Assembly: GCF_004798935.1 (NCBI RefSeq)
Contig: NZ_RAHT01000001.1
Coordinates: 310,001 to 374,000 of the forward strand
DNA from: Ningiella ruwaisensis
Lineage (GTDB): Bacteria > Pseudomonadota > Gammaproteobacteria > Enterobacterales > Alteromonadaceae
Length of the DNA stretch: 64,000 nt
Direction of reading: 5' to 3'
A model generated the notes under the pieces. It had not been told where the DNA came from and did no database searches. It saw only the letters and a program-made list of their open reading frames with translations. Shown piece after piece: positions 42,786 through 52,084 of this stretch (positions are counted from its first letter, which is position 1; every line of letters begins with the position of its first letter). The translations under genes and the position numbers were made by a program.

Positions 42786-45538
42786 TTTGTTTGGCTCTCA
42801 CGCTGAAATGCCTGTTTTGTTTTCAGCGTTGCAGTCGCATTTGCCGGGTCGTCTGGCCAAATATGTTTTGGATAGCGACCTTTCATTTCTTTTTTAACGG
42901 CTTGATAGCTGCCTTCCCAAAATTTACTAATATCCTGAGTGATTTGAATAGGACGATTGGCTGGCGATAATAAGTGTAGAGTCAGAGAAAGCTTTCCCTG
43001 TAAAATACATGGATGCGAGTTGAGTCCGTAAAACGCCTGTATTCGTGCGCTTAGCACCACAGTGCCGTCTTGCTGATATTCAAGCGTTGCTTTATCGCCC
43101 GATGCAAGGGCATATTTTTCAGGGACTAAGGCAAGTACTCTTTTTAATTCCGTATAGCCAACTTCTGCTATTAAGTAGTTATGTAGAAGGTCGTAAAAAC
43201 AAAGCTTGCTAAGAGACTGCCAAGACATACATGTTGATAAACTCGGTAGCAACCACTTATCTGCATGTTCGAGCAAGAATTTATTGTCAAGGCGAGTCAA
43301 GCTTTTGGGTAAAAGAGATGGGTAATAAAGCGAGACAAAATTAAGGCGTCGCAGCAACTGCATGCTTGCTTGTTCAAAAGGCAAAGCATCTATGAAACTT
43401 GGGCCTTGCTCACGTATTTTTGCTTGCCATAGCGACATAATTTGAGCGGCGGAGGGTTTAGGCAAAGGCGTCGAAGACAACACTATTTGACCGAAACACT
43501 CCAGCCGCCTTGCGCTAATGCTTTGCGCGTTTTTATCCCAATGCACGGTCTCCTTTTCAGTAAATAAATGCGCAAAAGGTTCTTTATATTTTTTAAGAAG
43601 CTCAACGGGTAAAAGGCTTGCAAGCGTTACTTTTGGATCTGCTTTATTATTTGCTGCTTGCTGATCTGACTGGTGTATAAACATCGAGGCAACAGCGACA
43701 AACTGCTTAGCTTGCTTAGGTATAGATAGAAGCGGGTCTTCATCGCCTAATCTTGCCATCCCACCTGTGCTTAGACTCAATGCACCTTCACCATTGTGCA
43801 TGCTTATCCAATGAGGAAAGCCAAAGGCGACAAGTATGCCGCTCTCCTCAAGCGGCCATTGCTCACATAAATTTAAGGATAGATTCAAACGTCTATGCCA
43901 GTGACGAATATCTTTCCAGATAAGATGCGCCTTATTATATTGCAGAAATTGCAAACGCTTTTGAATGTCAGCGCCAGCCGGACCTTGATGAGACAATGGA
44001 TCTTTGTTTTCAATCAGGCTCGCAATTGCAAGGGCAAGACTGAGATGGCGTTTTTCCATTTTTGAATCGTCAATTGCCGATAGTGTGCGTTCAATCATTA
44101 CGGCAATAGATAAATCTGTCCCCCACCGATGTGCACGTTGTCCAAGTGGGCTAACACTGAATTCATCAGAGTGATTGAGTAAGGCACCATCAGATAAAAA
44201 TGTATTGGATGAAGAGGCTTCAAATGACATTGGCAAATTCGATGTATTGTTAAAACCCTGAGGCTTTAAAAGCCCCTGGCTCACCAAGGCTGTTAGCGCC
44301 TGTTTGAGTTGCGCCGCAGAAGGCTGGTCAATTAAAGGTAATTCGTGGAGTTGGCTACCCCAAATGGCTGCCTCAAAAACGAGATGCTTTACGTCATGAG
44401 TTAATATTTCGGGCTTGGATTGCTGAGCAAGCCGCTCAAAGAATGATTGCGAACAAAGCCGATAGCATGTGCCTGCCATCAGCCGCCCTGCTCGCCCCGC
44501 GCGCTGGGTTGCCGATGCCTGAGAAATAGCTTGCATGCGTAAGCTTGTGATCCCTTTATTCAAGTTAAACACCGCCACCTTTTCCATCATACTATCAATA
44601 ACAACTTCAACACCGTCTATGGTGACACTGGTTTCGGCAATATTGGTGCTGAGTATGATTTTTCGTTTACCGGCCGGCGCTGGCATAAATGCAAGTTGCT
44701 GTTTGTTAAAGGCTAAGCCACCGTAGAGCATACAGATAAGCGCGCTTTCATCAAATAGCTCAGTTAATTGCCCAGCCACTTTTTGGATTTCTTTTGCTCC
44801 GGGTAAAAACACCAACACGTCTTTTGTATGCTGGTCGAATACCTGCTTGACTGCATTACATACCCGTGCAATCAAGCGCTGCGAGAGAGACTGTTTAATT
44901 TGTCTGTTTTGTCCGCGATAATCTGCCTGTTGCCCGGTATCATCAAGATACACTATATCAACTGCATGCTGTTTGCCCTCGCACTTCAGGACCTTGGCAG
45001 CAGGCAAGATGGATTTTACTCCTTCGATTTCCAGCGTTGCCGACATAACAAGCAAACGCAAGTCGTTTCTTAGCGCTTGTTGAACTTCAATAGACAATGC
45101 AAGGGAAAAATCAGCATGAATAGAGCGCTCGTGAAACTCATCAAACACGATTAAACTAACCCCCTCAAGCTCGGGAGAGCTTTGTAACATGCGAGTCAGC
45201 ACGCCTTCTGTCACTATTTCAATACGCGTTTTTTCACTGACTTTTGATTCGCCCCGTATACGATATCCAACTCGCTCTCCAGGTGCTTCATTGAGCTGCC
45301 CGGCTAAATATTGCGCGATGTTGCGGGCAGCTATTCGCCTTGGCTGAAGCATAATTATTTTGTCTGTGGCAAATTGTTCAAGCGTGAGTAAGTACAGTGG
45401 CAGACATGTCGACTTACCCGCTCCGGGTGGCGCCACCACAATAGCATTATCATGCTTAAGCTGTTCAGCCAGAATGGAAAATATGGATTCGATTGGAAGC
45501 ACAATAAGTAGCGAATAAGTTGAATGTATTTGAGCCAC
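42776..45538 (-). CDS. hrpB: ATP-dependent helicase HrpB
   Basis: The 920-residue product is a DEAH-family helicase. Motif I is PPGAGKST (37-44), motif II is DEFH (133-136, the HrpB variant), then SATL, STNIAETSVTIDG and motif VI QRAGRAGR. The long C-terminal HrpB domain is complete. E. coli HrpB is dispensable and its RNA target unknown. Only GTG starts fit (45538 or 45502); the second, MLPIESIFSIL, aligns better with E. coli. Neither has a clear ribosome binding site. Confidence 0.93.
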   Translation of the reverse strand: MAQIHSTYSLLIVLPIESIFSILAEQLKHDNAIVVAPPGAGKSTCLPLYLLTLEQFATDKIIMLQPRRIAARNIAQYLAGQLNEAPGERVGYRIRGESKVSEKTRIEIVTEGVLTRMLQSSPELEGVSLIVFDEFHERSIHADFSLALSIEVQQALRNDLRLLVMSATLEIEGVKSILPAAKVLKCEGKQHAVDIVYLDDTGQQADYRGQNRQIKQSLSQRLIARVCNAVKQVFDQHTKDVLVFLPGAKEIQKVAGQLTELFDESALICMLYGGLAFNKQQLAFMPAPAGKRKIILSTNIAETSVTIDGVEVVIDSMMEKVAVFNLNKGITSLRMQAISQASATQRAGRAGRLMAGTCYRLCSQSFFERLAQQSKPEILTHDVKHLVFEAAIWGSQLHELPLIDQPSAAQLKQALTALVSQGLLKPQGFNNTSNLPMSFEASSSNTFLSDGALLNHSDEFSVSPLGQRAHRWGTDLSIAVMIERTLSAIDDSKMEKRHLSLALAIASLIENKDPLSHQGPAGADIQKRLQFLQYNKAHLIWKDIRHWHRRLNLSLNLCEQWPLEESGILVAFGFPHWISMHNGEGALSLSTGGMARLGDEDPLLSIPKQAKQFVAVASMFIHQSDQQAANNKADPKVTLASLLPVELLKKYKEPFAHLFTEKETVHWDKNAQSISARRLECFGQIVLSSTPLPKPSAAQIMSLWQAKIREQGPSFIDALPFEQASMQLLRRLNFVSLYYPSLLPKSLTRLDNKFLLEHADKWLLPSLSTCMSWQSLSKLCFYDLLHNYLIAEVGYTELKRVLALVPEKYALASGDKATLEYQQDGTVVLSARIQAFYGLNSHPCILQGKLSLTLHLLSPANRPIQITQDISKFWEGSYQAVKKEMKGRYPKHIWPDDPANATATLKTKQAFQRESQTKNN

Positions 45539-45670
45539 TAGTTTACGGAATAAACCGAGAATAAAAAGAGGACTATCGATTTAAAAGTTGCCAAATGCGC
45601 GTATAAAATCAACGCTAAGTTAAAAAACGCTTAGATTGTGTGCAAGCGTTGGGAAATTTCTAAAAAACGG

Positions 45671-45699
45671 TTGACGACCCTACCTCGCTTGCGCATAAT
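45671..45699 (+). promoter_or_regulatory. Sigma-70 promoter of the tRNA cluster
   Basis: TTGACG, 17 bases, CATAAT, followed by the GC-rich ACGCGCC discriminator usual for stringently controlled stable-RNA promoters. It lies about 30 bases before tRNA-Met. Confidence 0.8.
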
Positions 45700-45729
45700 A
45701 CGCGCCACTCCGAAATTGAGCGGAATTAT

Positions 45730-45806
45730 GGCTACGTAGCTCAGCTGGTTAGAGCACATCACTCATAATGATGGGGTCGCAGGTTCGAGTCCCGCCGTAG
45801 CCACCA
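45730..45806 (+). tRNA. tRNA-Met (CAT), elongator type
   Basis: 77 bases including encoded CCA. Acceptor GGCTACG pairs with CGTAGCC; anticodon loop CTCATAA; T arm GGTTCGAGTCC. Close to E. coli metT/metU, so elongator rather than initiator. Confidence 0.96.
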
Positions 45807-45839
45807 TAATTTTGTTTAATTTAGGATTTGCTTAGATAC

Positions 45840-45924
45840 GCGGAAGTGGTGGAATTGGTAGACACGCTGGATTTAGGTTCCAGTGCTTCACGGCGTGAGA
45901 GTTCAAGTCTCTCCTTCCGCACCA
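45840..45924 (+). tRNA. tRNA-Leu (TAG)
   Basis: 85 bases with a long variable arm and encoded CCA. Acceptor GCGGAAG pairs with CTTCCGC; anticodon TAG in GATTTAGGTTC. Confidence 0.96.
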
Positions 45925-45938
45925 TCGTTGTAAACGAC

Positions 45939-46014
45939 TGGGGTATAGCCAAGTTGGTAAGGCAGCGGGTTTTGATCCCGCCATTCGTAGGTTCGAGTCC
46001 TGCTACCCCAGCCA
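45939..46014 (+). tRNA. tRNA-Gln (TTG), copy 1
   Basis: 76 bases with encoded CCA. Acceptor TGGGGTA pairs with TACCCCA; anticodon loop TTTTGAT. Identical to the copy at 46039. Confidence 0.96.
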
Positions 46015-46038
46015 TCTAGCAAACCATAACCGAACAAC

Positions 46039-46114
46039 TGGGGTATAGCCAAGTTGGTAAGGCAGCGGGTTTTGATCCCGCCATTCGTAGGTTCGAGTCC
46101 TGCTACCCCAGCCA
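46039..46114 (+). tRNA. tRNA-Gln (TTG), copy 2
   Basis: Identical to the gene exactly 100 bases upstream, so the pair is a tandem duplication with a 24-base spacer. Both are probably cut from one transcript with tRNA-Met and tRNA-Leu. Confidence 0.96.
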
Positions 46115-46129
46115 TTTACTAGACTACAT

Positions 46130-49100
46130 CTAAATTTTTCTTTTCTCTTCGTCATACTTTGCGACTAACGCAGTTGCTTTTTCTATAGACAAAGGCCGCC
46201 CAAGAAAGTAGCCCTGTGCCATATCGCAATTGAATTCTTTTAGTTGTTCCAGCTGACATTGTGTTTCTATCCCCTCGGCAATGATTTTTTTACCAACACC
46301 TTTCGCCAGTGAAACTATCGCCTTTAATACATTCAATGCATTCTGATTGGTAATTTGATTCGTATTGTCGTCAATGGCAGCGACAAAACAGCGATCGATT
46401 TTCAGATATTGCACGGGGATTTCGTTAAGATAAGCAAGTGATGAATATCCTGTACCAAAATCATCAATTGCCAGGTCGATTTGCCTTTCTTGCAGGCACG
46501 AATATATCGCTTCAAGCTGATGACTGTTTTCAATCAACAAGGACTCGGTCAGTTCAAGTTTAATATAACGAGAGTCAATTTCCACCGTGTCGATGACACT
46601 ATCAAGCAGTGACAAAAAGTGGGTGTTTCTTAACTGATTACTGGATAGGTTGATTGAAATTGTCGGTCTGATGTAATCAGCCTTGATATGCCAAACACTT
46701 GCCTGTCGACATGCTTCTCTCAGTACCCACTCTCCAATATCCCAAATAAGGCCGGTCTCTTCTGCAATAGGAATAAAATCCGCTGGCGAAATTAAGCCTT
46801 TTTCGGGATGTTGCCAGCGAATTAGCGCTTCAAAGCCCTCTAGGCTATCATCATTAAGGTTAAAAATAGGTTGATAGACCAATTCAAGCTGATCGTTTGA
46901 AATGGCATTTCGAAGGCCTTTTTCAATTTCGATATTTTTAACTGCCTGTTTTTGCATCTGGTCATCAAATATCTTGTAGACTGACCGCCCAGACTCTTTG
47001 GCGTGATACATCGCAATGTCTGCATTTTTAAGCACACTGGGCACGTCTTTATAATTCGCATCACAACATACCAGGCCCACACTTACATTAAAGTAGACAG
47101 TAGAATTTTCGATGATAAATGGTTCTTCAAACGCAGATACAATTTTCTTTGCAAGCGTTTCCATTTCTATCTCACACATACCTTGCGTGACAACGGTAAA
47201 CTCATCACCTCCCAGTCTCGCTGAATACTGATTTTCATGTAACAGTGAGGTCAGACGCTTTGAACAGGCAATGAGTAGTTTATCGCCAAAAATATGCCCC
47301 ATGGTATCGTTGATTTGTTTAAAACGATCTCCATCCAGAAACATCACACCGTAAGTAAAATCCGCATTGCGCTTTGTTTTTTCAATCAAGCCACTAATGT
47401 GCTGCAGTATCCACTCTCTATTGGGTAGCTCAGTCAGAGAATCATGAAAAGCCATGTGAAACAGTTTTCTTTCTGCTTCCCTACGCTCATTTATTTCTTT
47501 TTGCAGTTCTTGCGTGCGCTGTAAAACGCGATCTTCCAATTCGTTATTTAATTTGGCAAGTGAGTTACTTGTATTCTCTAATTCTTCTGCATAGGTTTGA
47601 AGCTGAACAGTTTTTTCGGCCACCTTTTGTTTCAACTCATTTTGACTGCGTTTGTTGGCAGCTAAACGCCAGTGAGTTATTGCATATACCGCCAATGTAA
47701 GCAGAATGCTGGCAATACTCACAAACCACCAGGTTTGCCACCAAGGTGCCAGTACGGTAAATGTAAAGCGACTGCCGTTTTCATCCCATATTCCGTTGCT
47801 ATTAGATGCGTAAACTTCAAAGGTATAATCACCCGCTGGCAAATTCGTGAAGCTTGCGCTTCGCTCTTGTGCGCTTACTTCATTAAAATCTGATTGCCAT
47901 CCGAGTAGACGATATCGAAACCGTGAATACTGCGGGTAAACATAATTCAAGGCTGAAAAATCAATTTTCAAGCTATTGTTGTTGTAGACAATTTCTGCCG
48001 GACTTGTCTGGCTCAGTAGCTCAGCAAAAGAAAAACGCCTGTCTGAGGATGCATCGGTAGTAATCATTGACACTTCACTGATATAAGTACGCGATTCAGG
48101 TAAGCGCTCAGGCAAACTAAATGGGTCAATTTTTGTCACGCCATTTTTTGCAGGCACGTAAAAAGCGCCATCGACAGACGTAAATTCACCGTGAGTACTT
48201 AATTCGTTTCCAACTAATCCATCTTGCTGTGAGTAGTTCACAAACAACTTTGTTTTCGTGTCAAAGATAGAGAGACCATGGTTTGTTGCTGCCCATATTC
48301 TGTCTAAGGGATCAACGCTGAGGTAATTCACTTCATTATTGGCCAGGCCATCTTTTTCTGAATAAATAAGGTAGGCTTTGCTTTCAAGATCCAGCTTTAC
48401 CAAACCCGACGATGTAGCAAGCCATAAGGTGTTATTATTCGACGGATGAATATGAGAAATCCCGCCAAAGTCTTCATCAATTACAAGCTCAATTTGTCCT
48501 GTTTTTAAATTTAGCTGTTCCAGTCCATAGCGACCAGCGATATATAGGTAGTTGCCATGTATCGCCAAATCGACAACGCCAAGGTTGAAAATATCGCTAT
48601 CTCCCCCCTTCTGTCTGCTAAAATAATCAGTAAATCGGTTTCTGGCGATATCGAAATACTGAACACCTTTTCCCCAAACAGATAACCAAATCCCCCCTTG
48701 CTTGTCCGCTTCTACAACGAAAATGTTATTACCACCAATTGTGCTATTTTTTGCCGCTGTAGGGTCTTGCTGAAACACTTCCACATCTCTGGTAAGCGGG
48801 TCGATTTTTGCCAAACCGCCTCCCCAGGTACCTGCCCAAATTATCGCGTTTTCGTCCTGGGTTAAGCTAATGACGGAATCAGAACCGAGGCTTGCTGGAT
48901 TGTCAGGTTCGTGTTTAAGGGTCGAAAATTGATTGTTTTTAAAGTCAAAAATACTGATCCCGCCGCCGTCTGTTGCGAACCAGATTTCACCCCTTGAGGT
49001 CAATTCACCATCGAAAGTGTGCGGAAAAAAATCACTTAAGTCATCATCAATCAAGCGAGTGATATCCGAAAACTTTTCCAACTCGGGGCTTACTCTTACC

Positions 49101-50116
49101 AAACCGTAGCTATTCATTGAAAGCCACAGGTTACCGTCTTTGTCCTGATTGATATCCTCAACGCTTGCTAAAGGTATTGAATGAGCATCATCAAATGATG
49201 CTGGCATACAAACAAAGCTGTCGCTGTGATACTTATATACACACATACCCGCTTTTTCAAAGCCAATCCAGGTGTTGTTGTTAGCATCAATAAATGTAGT
49301 AGTAACGGCATTGACGGGCATACCAGAATCAAGACTAAGCGTGTATAGCTTCGAACTTAAGTTCGTGGTGTCAATTTTAAGCAGGCCATTAAATGTGCCA
49401 ACCCACAATACCCCGTTATATAAATCCAGCGATATATCGCGAATAAGAAATGATGCGAATACATCATCAAGCTCAGTTTTAATCTTTATGAATTCTTGGG
49501 TATTGATTAAAAACTGATAAATCCCGCTACTTGCAACAATCCATATGACATCACCGTTAGGATCATAAGCCAAGCTATGAACGTCACTGATCCGTTGGTT
49601 GTTGCTCAAATTAAAGAAACTTTGTCGTATCTCTTTTTCAGATGCATCAAATTGAAATAATCCTTCACCGTCACCGGCAAACCATAGGTAGCCATTTTTA
49701 TCTTCTATGACACTTTCGACGTGATGTGCTTGCGTTGCTTGTTGAGAGACAAAAGCTTGTGCTTTTGGGTCAAACAAGAATAATCCGGCCTGCCCCACCC
49801 AAAAGCGTTCCTGGCTATCTTTAAATAAATAGGGGCTGGTCCCCCTGCGACTTTCGCTTAAAAAAGGTAAGTGGAATGACTCTACTTCATAACCGTTATA
49901 GCGCTGCACGAAGGGGCCTGAAGTCAACCAGATAAACCCTTGACCGTCTTGCTGTGAATGTCGCGCGAAAGGAAGGCTTTGCCCTTCATTAAGAAACATT
50001 GAATGCGCACGAAAATGGCGAATGGAGTTACTATTTTCAGCATCAAAGGCTCTCGCTGTAAAAGTAAGCGAGAGTAGAAGCAGCCAGCCAAGCAAATAAA
50101 TCACGTTTTTGCGCAC
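46130..50116 (-). CDS. Sensor with periplasmic two-component-type propeller, Y_Y_Y, GGDEF and EAL domains
   Basis: The 1328-residue protein has a signal peptide or anchor (1-23), a long periplasmic stretch of propeller repeats with the DxxGxxWxxxxxxGl pattern (for example DKDGNLWLSMNSYGLVRV), a Y_Y_Y domain (about 725-785), a transmembrane helix (about 793-815), a coiled coil (about 820-890), GGDEF with intact motif at 969-973 (ARLGGDEF) and EAL with Glu1096-Ala-Leu1098. The EAL catalytic set looks complete (ELTESL, IDDFGTGYSS, KIDRCF, IAEGIET). The inhibitory RxxD site before GGDEF is HENQ. It probably makes or degrades cyclic di-GMP in response to a periplasmic signal. Start is GTG with AGG seven bases upstream. 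Confidence 0.92.
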   Translation of the reverse strand: MRKNVIYLLGWLLLLSLTFTARAFDAENSNSIRHFRAHSMFLNEGQSLPFARHSQQDGQGFIWLTSGPFVQRYNGYEVESFHLPFLSESRRGTSPYLFKDSQERFWVGQAGLFLFDPKAQAFVSQQATQAHHVESVIEDKNGYLWFAGDGEGLFQFDASEKEIRQSFFNLSNNQRISDVHSLAYDPNGDVIWIVASSGIYQFLINTQEFIKIKTELDDVFASFLIRDISLDLYNGVLWVGTFNGLLKIDTTNLSSKLYTLSLDSGMPVNAVTTTFIDANNNTWIGFEKAGMCVYKYHSDSFVCMPASFDDAHSIPLASVEDINQDKDGNLWLSMNSYGLVRVSPELEKFSDITRLIDDDLSDFFPHTFDGELTSRGEIWFATDGGGISIFDFKNNQFSTLKHEPDNPASLGSDSVISLTQDENAIIWAGTWGGGLAKIDPLTRDVEVFQQDPTAAKNSTIGGNNIFVVEADKQGGIWLSVWGKGVQYFDIARNRFTDYFSRQKGGDSDIFNLGVVDLAIHGNYLYIAGRYGLEQLNLKTGQIELVIDEDFGGISHIHPSNNNTLWLATSSGLVKLDLESKAYLIYSEKDGLANNEVNYLSVDPLDRIWAATNHGLSIFDTKTKLFVNYSQQDGLVGNELSTHGEFTSVDGAFYVPAKNGVTKIDPFSLPERLPESRTYISEVSMITTDASSDRRFSFAELLSQTSPAEIVYNNNSLKIDFSALNYVYPQYSRFRYRLLGWQSDFNEVSAQERSASFTNLPAGDYTFEVYASNSNGIWDENGSRFTFTVLAPWWQTWWFVSIASILLTLAVYAITHWRLAANKRSQNELKQKVAEKTVQLQTYAEELENTSNSLAKLNNELEDRVLQRTQELQKEINERREAERKLFHMAFHDSLTELPNREWILQHISGLIEKTKRNADFTYGVMFLDGDRFKQINDTMGHIFGDKLLIACSKRLTSLLHENQYSARLGGDEFTVVTQGMCEIEMETLAKKIVSAFEEPFIIENSTVYFNVSVGLVCCDANYKDVPSVLKNADIAMYHAKESGRSVYKIFDDQMQKQAVKNIEIEKGLRNAISNDQLELVYQPIFNLNDDSLEGFEALIRWQHPEKGLISPADFIPIAEETGLIWDIGEWVLREACRQASVWHIKADYIRPTISINLSSNQLRNTHFLSLLDSVIDTVEIDSRYIKLELTESLLIENSHQLEAIYSCLQERQIDLAIDDFGTGYSSLAYLNEIPVQYLKIDRCFVAAIDDNTNQITNQNALNVLKAIVSLAKGVGKKIIAEGIETQCQLEQLKEFNCDMAQGYFLGRPLSIEKATALVAKYDEEKRKI

Positions 50117-50335
50117 GTAGATACCTAAGGCGAGTACAGGATTTTATGAATGTCTTTTATATCGGCTTATTCGTTAATACCTTTATTCAGAGTCAGACGC
50201 AAAAACAAAGGATAAAAAAACAAATATGCGCCTTATGCAAACTTTGTTTGTTCCATAACATTTCATGTTTATGCATGAGCGAACTTTTACGATAAACTTT
50301 GAGCACTCATCAAATATTCGCGCATAAAGAAAGGA

Positions 50336-51760
50336 ATGACTTTGGTTAATGACGTTGTAGGCTTTGTAAACAATATTCTCTGGGGGCAAGGTCAGGTTCT
50401 TATTTACATGCTGCTTTTAGCCGGTCTCTGGTTTACCTTCCGACTTAAATTCATTCAAATACTCGACTTCAAGCACATGTGGTCTCTACTCAAAGGGAGC
50501 AACGCCAGTAATTCTCAGGGAATAAGTTCTTTTCAGGCGCTTTGTACAAGCTTATCTGCTCGTGTTGGTACAGGCAATCTGGCAGGCGTTGCGGTCGCAA
50601 TATCCTTAGGTGGTGCGGGTGCGATATTCTGGATGTGGGTAATAGCATTGCTTGGAATGGCGACTGGCTATGCAGAGTCGGTGCTCGGTCAAGCGTATAA
50701 AATTAAGGATTCAGACGGACAATTTCGCGGCGGACCTGCTTATTACATCAAACAAGGTCTTAAAAATTCATGGTTTGCCGTATTGTTCGCTCTCTGTTTG
50801 TTTTTTGGTTATGGATTTGTATTTAGTGCAGTACAGGCTAATACCATTACCGATGCGCTGAACAACAGTTACGGAATAGAAACTCAATACAGCGGCTTGG
50901 CGATTGTTATAGTAGCAGGGCTTATTGTGATAGGCGGGCTTAGAGCAATCGCTCGATTTGCAGAGTGGGTCGTGCCGTTTATGGGGATTGCCTATGTGCT
51001 AGTCGCTTTAGGCGTGACCGTCGTCAATATTGAAATGCTACCTGCCGTGCTGTGGGATATTGTCACCTCAGCCTTTGGCCTACAAGAGGCAGGCGCTGGT
51101 GCATTTGCAGCCGCCGTTAAAAATGGTATCCAGCGAGGGCTTTATTCAAATGAAGCGGGCTCAGGTAGCGTACCTCAGGCAGCTGCGGCTGCATGTCCAC
51201 ATCCAAATCATCCTGTTTCTCAAGGCTATATTCAGATGCTAGGGGTATTTTTGGATACAATGATTTTGTGTACCGCAACTGCATTTATCATTTTGTTGGG
51301 AACGGATACATCTATTGGTGAAATGGAAGGTATCAGATTGACGCAAACCGCGATGGAATCTCACTTAGGTAGCGTTGGCGCTGACTTTGTGGCAGCGGCA
51401 ATTGGATTTTTTGCCTTTACATCTGTGGTCGCAAATTACGCCTATGGCGAAGCAAATTTACACATGTTCAAATTGGATAATCGCCCGGGACGAGCAGCCT
51501 TTACTGCCGGTTATCTAGCTATGATTTTTTGGGGTGCAATGGCTTCCCTTCCTACCGTGTGGGCAATGGCGGATATGGCTTTAGGGCTAATGACTGTGGT
51601 TAACGTAATCGCCATCGTGCTATTAACGCCTACTATTGTTTCATTAACGCAAGACTATCGGACAAAGCGACAACAAGGTGGAGAAATCGTCTTTACTGCC
51701 AGCGATTGCAAACTCCAGGGTGAATTGGAAGAAAAAGATATTTGGACAGGAAAGCCTTGA
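50336..51760 (+). CDS. Sodium:alanine/glycine symporter, AGCS family
   Basis: The 474-residue integral membrane protein has the AGCS hallmarks: SSFQALCTSLSARVGTGNLAGVA near residue 60-85 (in part ALCTSLSARVGTGNLAG), GGPAYYIKQGLKN, RGLYSNEAGSGSVPQAAAAA and about eleven hydrophobic helices. These carriers import alanine or glycine with sodium. AAGGA abuts the ATG at 50336, so a TTG at 50342 (MVNDVVGFVNNIL) has better spacing and may be the true start. Sodium-coupled uptake fits the marine context and the Mrp antiporter later in the window. Confidence 0.94.
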   Translation: MTLVNDVVGFVNNILWGQGQVLIYMLLLAGLWFTFRLKFIQILDFKHMWSLLKGSNASNSQGISSFQALCTSLSARVGTGNLAGVAVAISLGGAGAIFWMWVIALLGMATGYAESVLGQAYKIKDSDGQFRGGPAYYIKQGLKNSWFAVLFALCLFFGYGFVFSAVQANTITDALNNSYGIETQYSGLAIVIVAGLIVIGGLRAIARFAEWVVPFMGIAYVLVALGVTVVNIEMLPAVLWDIVTSAFGLQEAGAGAFAAAVKNGIQRGLYSNEAGSGSVPQAAAAACPHPNHPVSQGYIQMLGVFLDTMILCTATAFIILLGTDTSIGEMEGIRLTQTAMESHLGSVGADFVAAAIGFFAFTSVVANYAYGEANLHMFKLDNRPGRAAFTAGYLAMIFWGAMASLPTVWAMADMALGLMTVVNVIAIVLLTPTIVSLTQDYRTKRQQGGEIVFTASDCKLQGELEEKDIWTGKP

Positions 51761-51832
51761 TAGGCCAAGACGTTTGCAAGCAAATTATGAGTCTAAAGCG
51801 CAAAGTTTATTGCAAGAACGAGTAAGCCATTT

Positions 51833-52006
51833 TTAAAAAGCAAAGACAATTAATTGTGCAATTAATGCGATGATAATTAAAGGCCAGATAAATTTGCTTA
51901 ACTTGCTGGCCGTTTCGTTTGACACTCTCAATCCTGAACGCTCCACTAGCGGAATGATAATGATAAGTGCAACAAATAAAACACCAAGAATAACGAATAA
52001 ATTCAT
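51833..52006 (-). CDS. 57-residue two-helix membrane protein, unrecognised
   Basis: The minus strand reads ATG at 52006 to TAA at 51833. The product starts MNLFVILGVLFVALIIIIPL (helix about 2-20), has a polar loop VERSGLRVSNETASKLSKF, and a second helix WPLIIIALIAQLIVFAF (41-57). The two-helix plan with a charged loop of about 20 residues is coherent, and the frame is otherwise too ordered for chance. It starts 78 bases after the ubiF stop on the same strand and fills an otherwise gene-free 324-bp gap. The ribosome binding site is weak (AAGGG 14 bases upstream). Function unknown. Confidence 0.65.
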   Translation of the reverse strand: MNLFVILGVLFVALIIIIPLVERSGLRVSNETASKLSKFIWPLIIIALIAQLIVFAF

Positions 52007-52084
52007 CGCGATTAGTCTACCCTTAAGTTCAACAGTAATGTTAGTTATCTGGGCTGGTTACAAATATACAAGCCCTGTTGTGAA

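Noticed and set aside
45821-46115. Short open frames on both strands over the tRNA genes
   Set aside because: They translate tRNA-Leu and tRNA-Gln sequence; such frames are a common misannotation.
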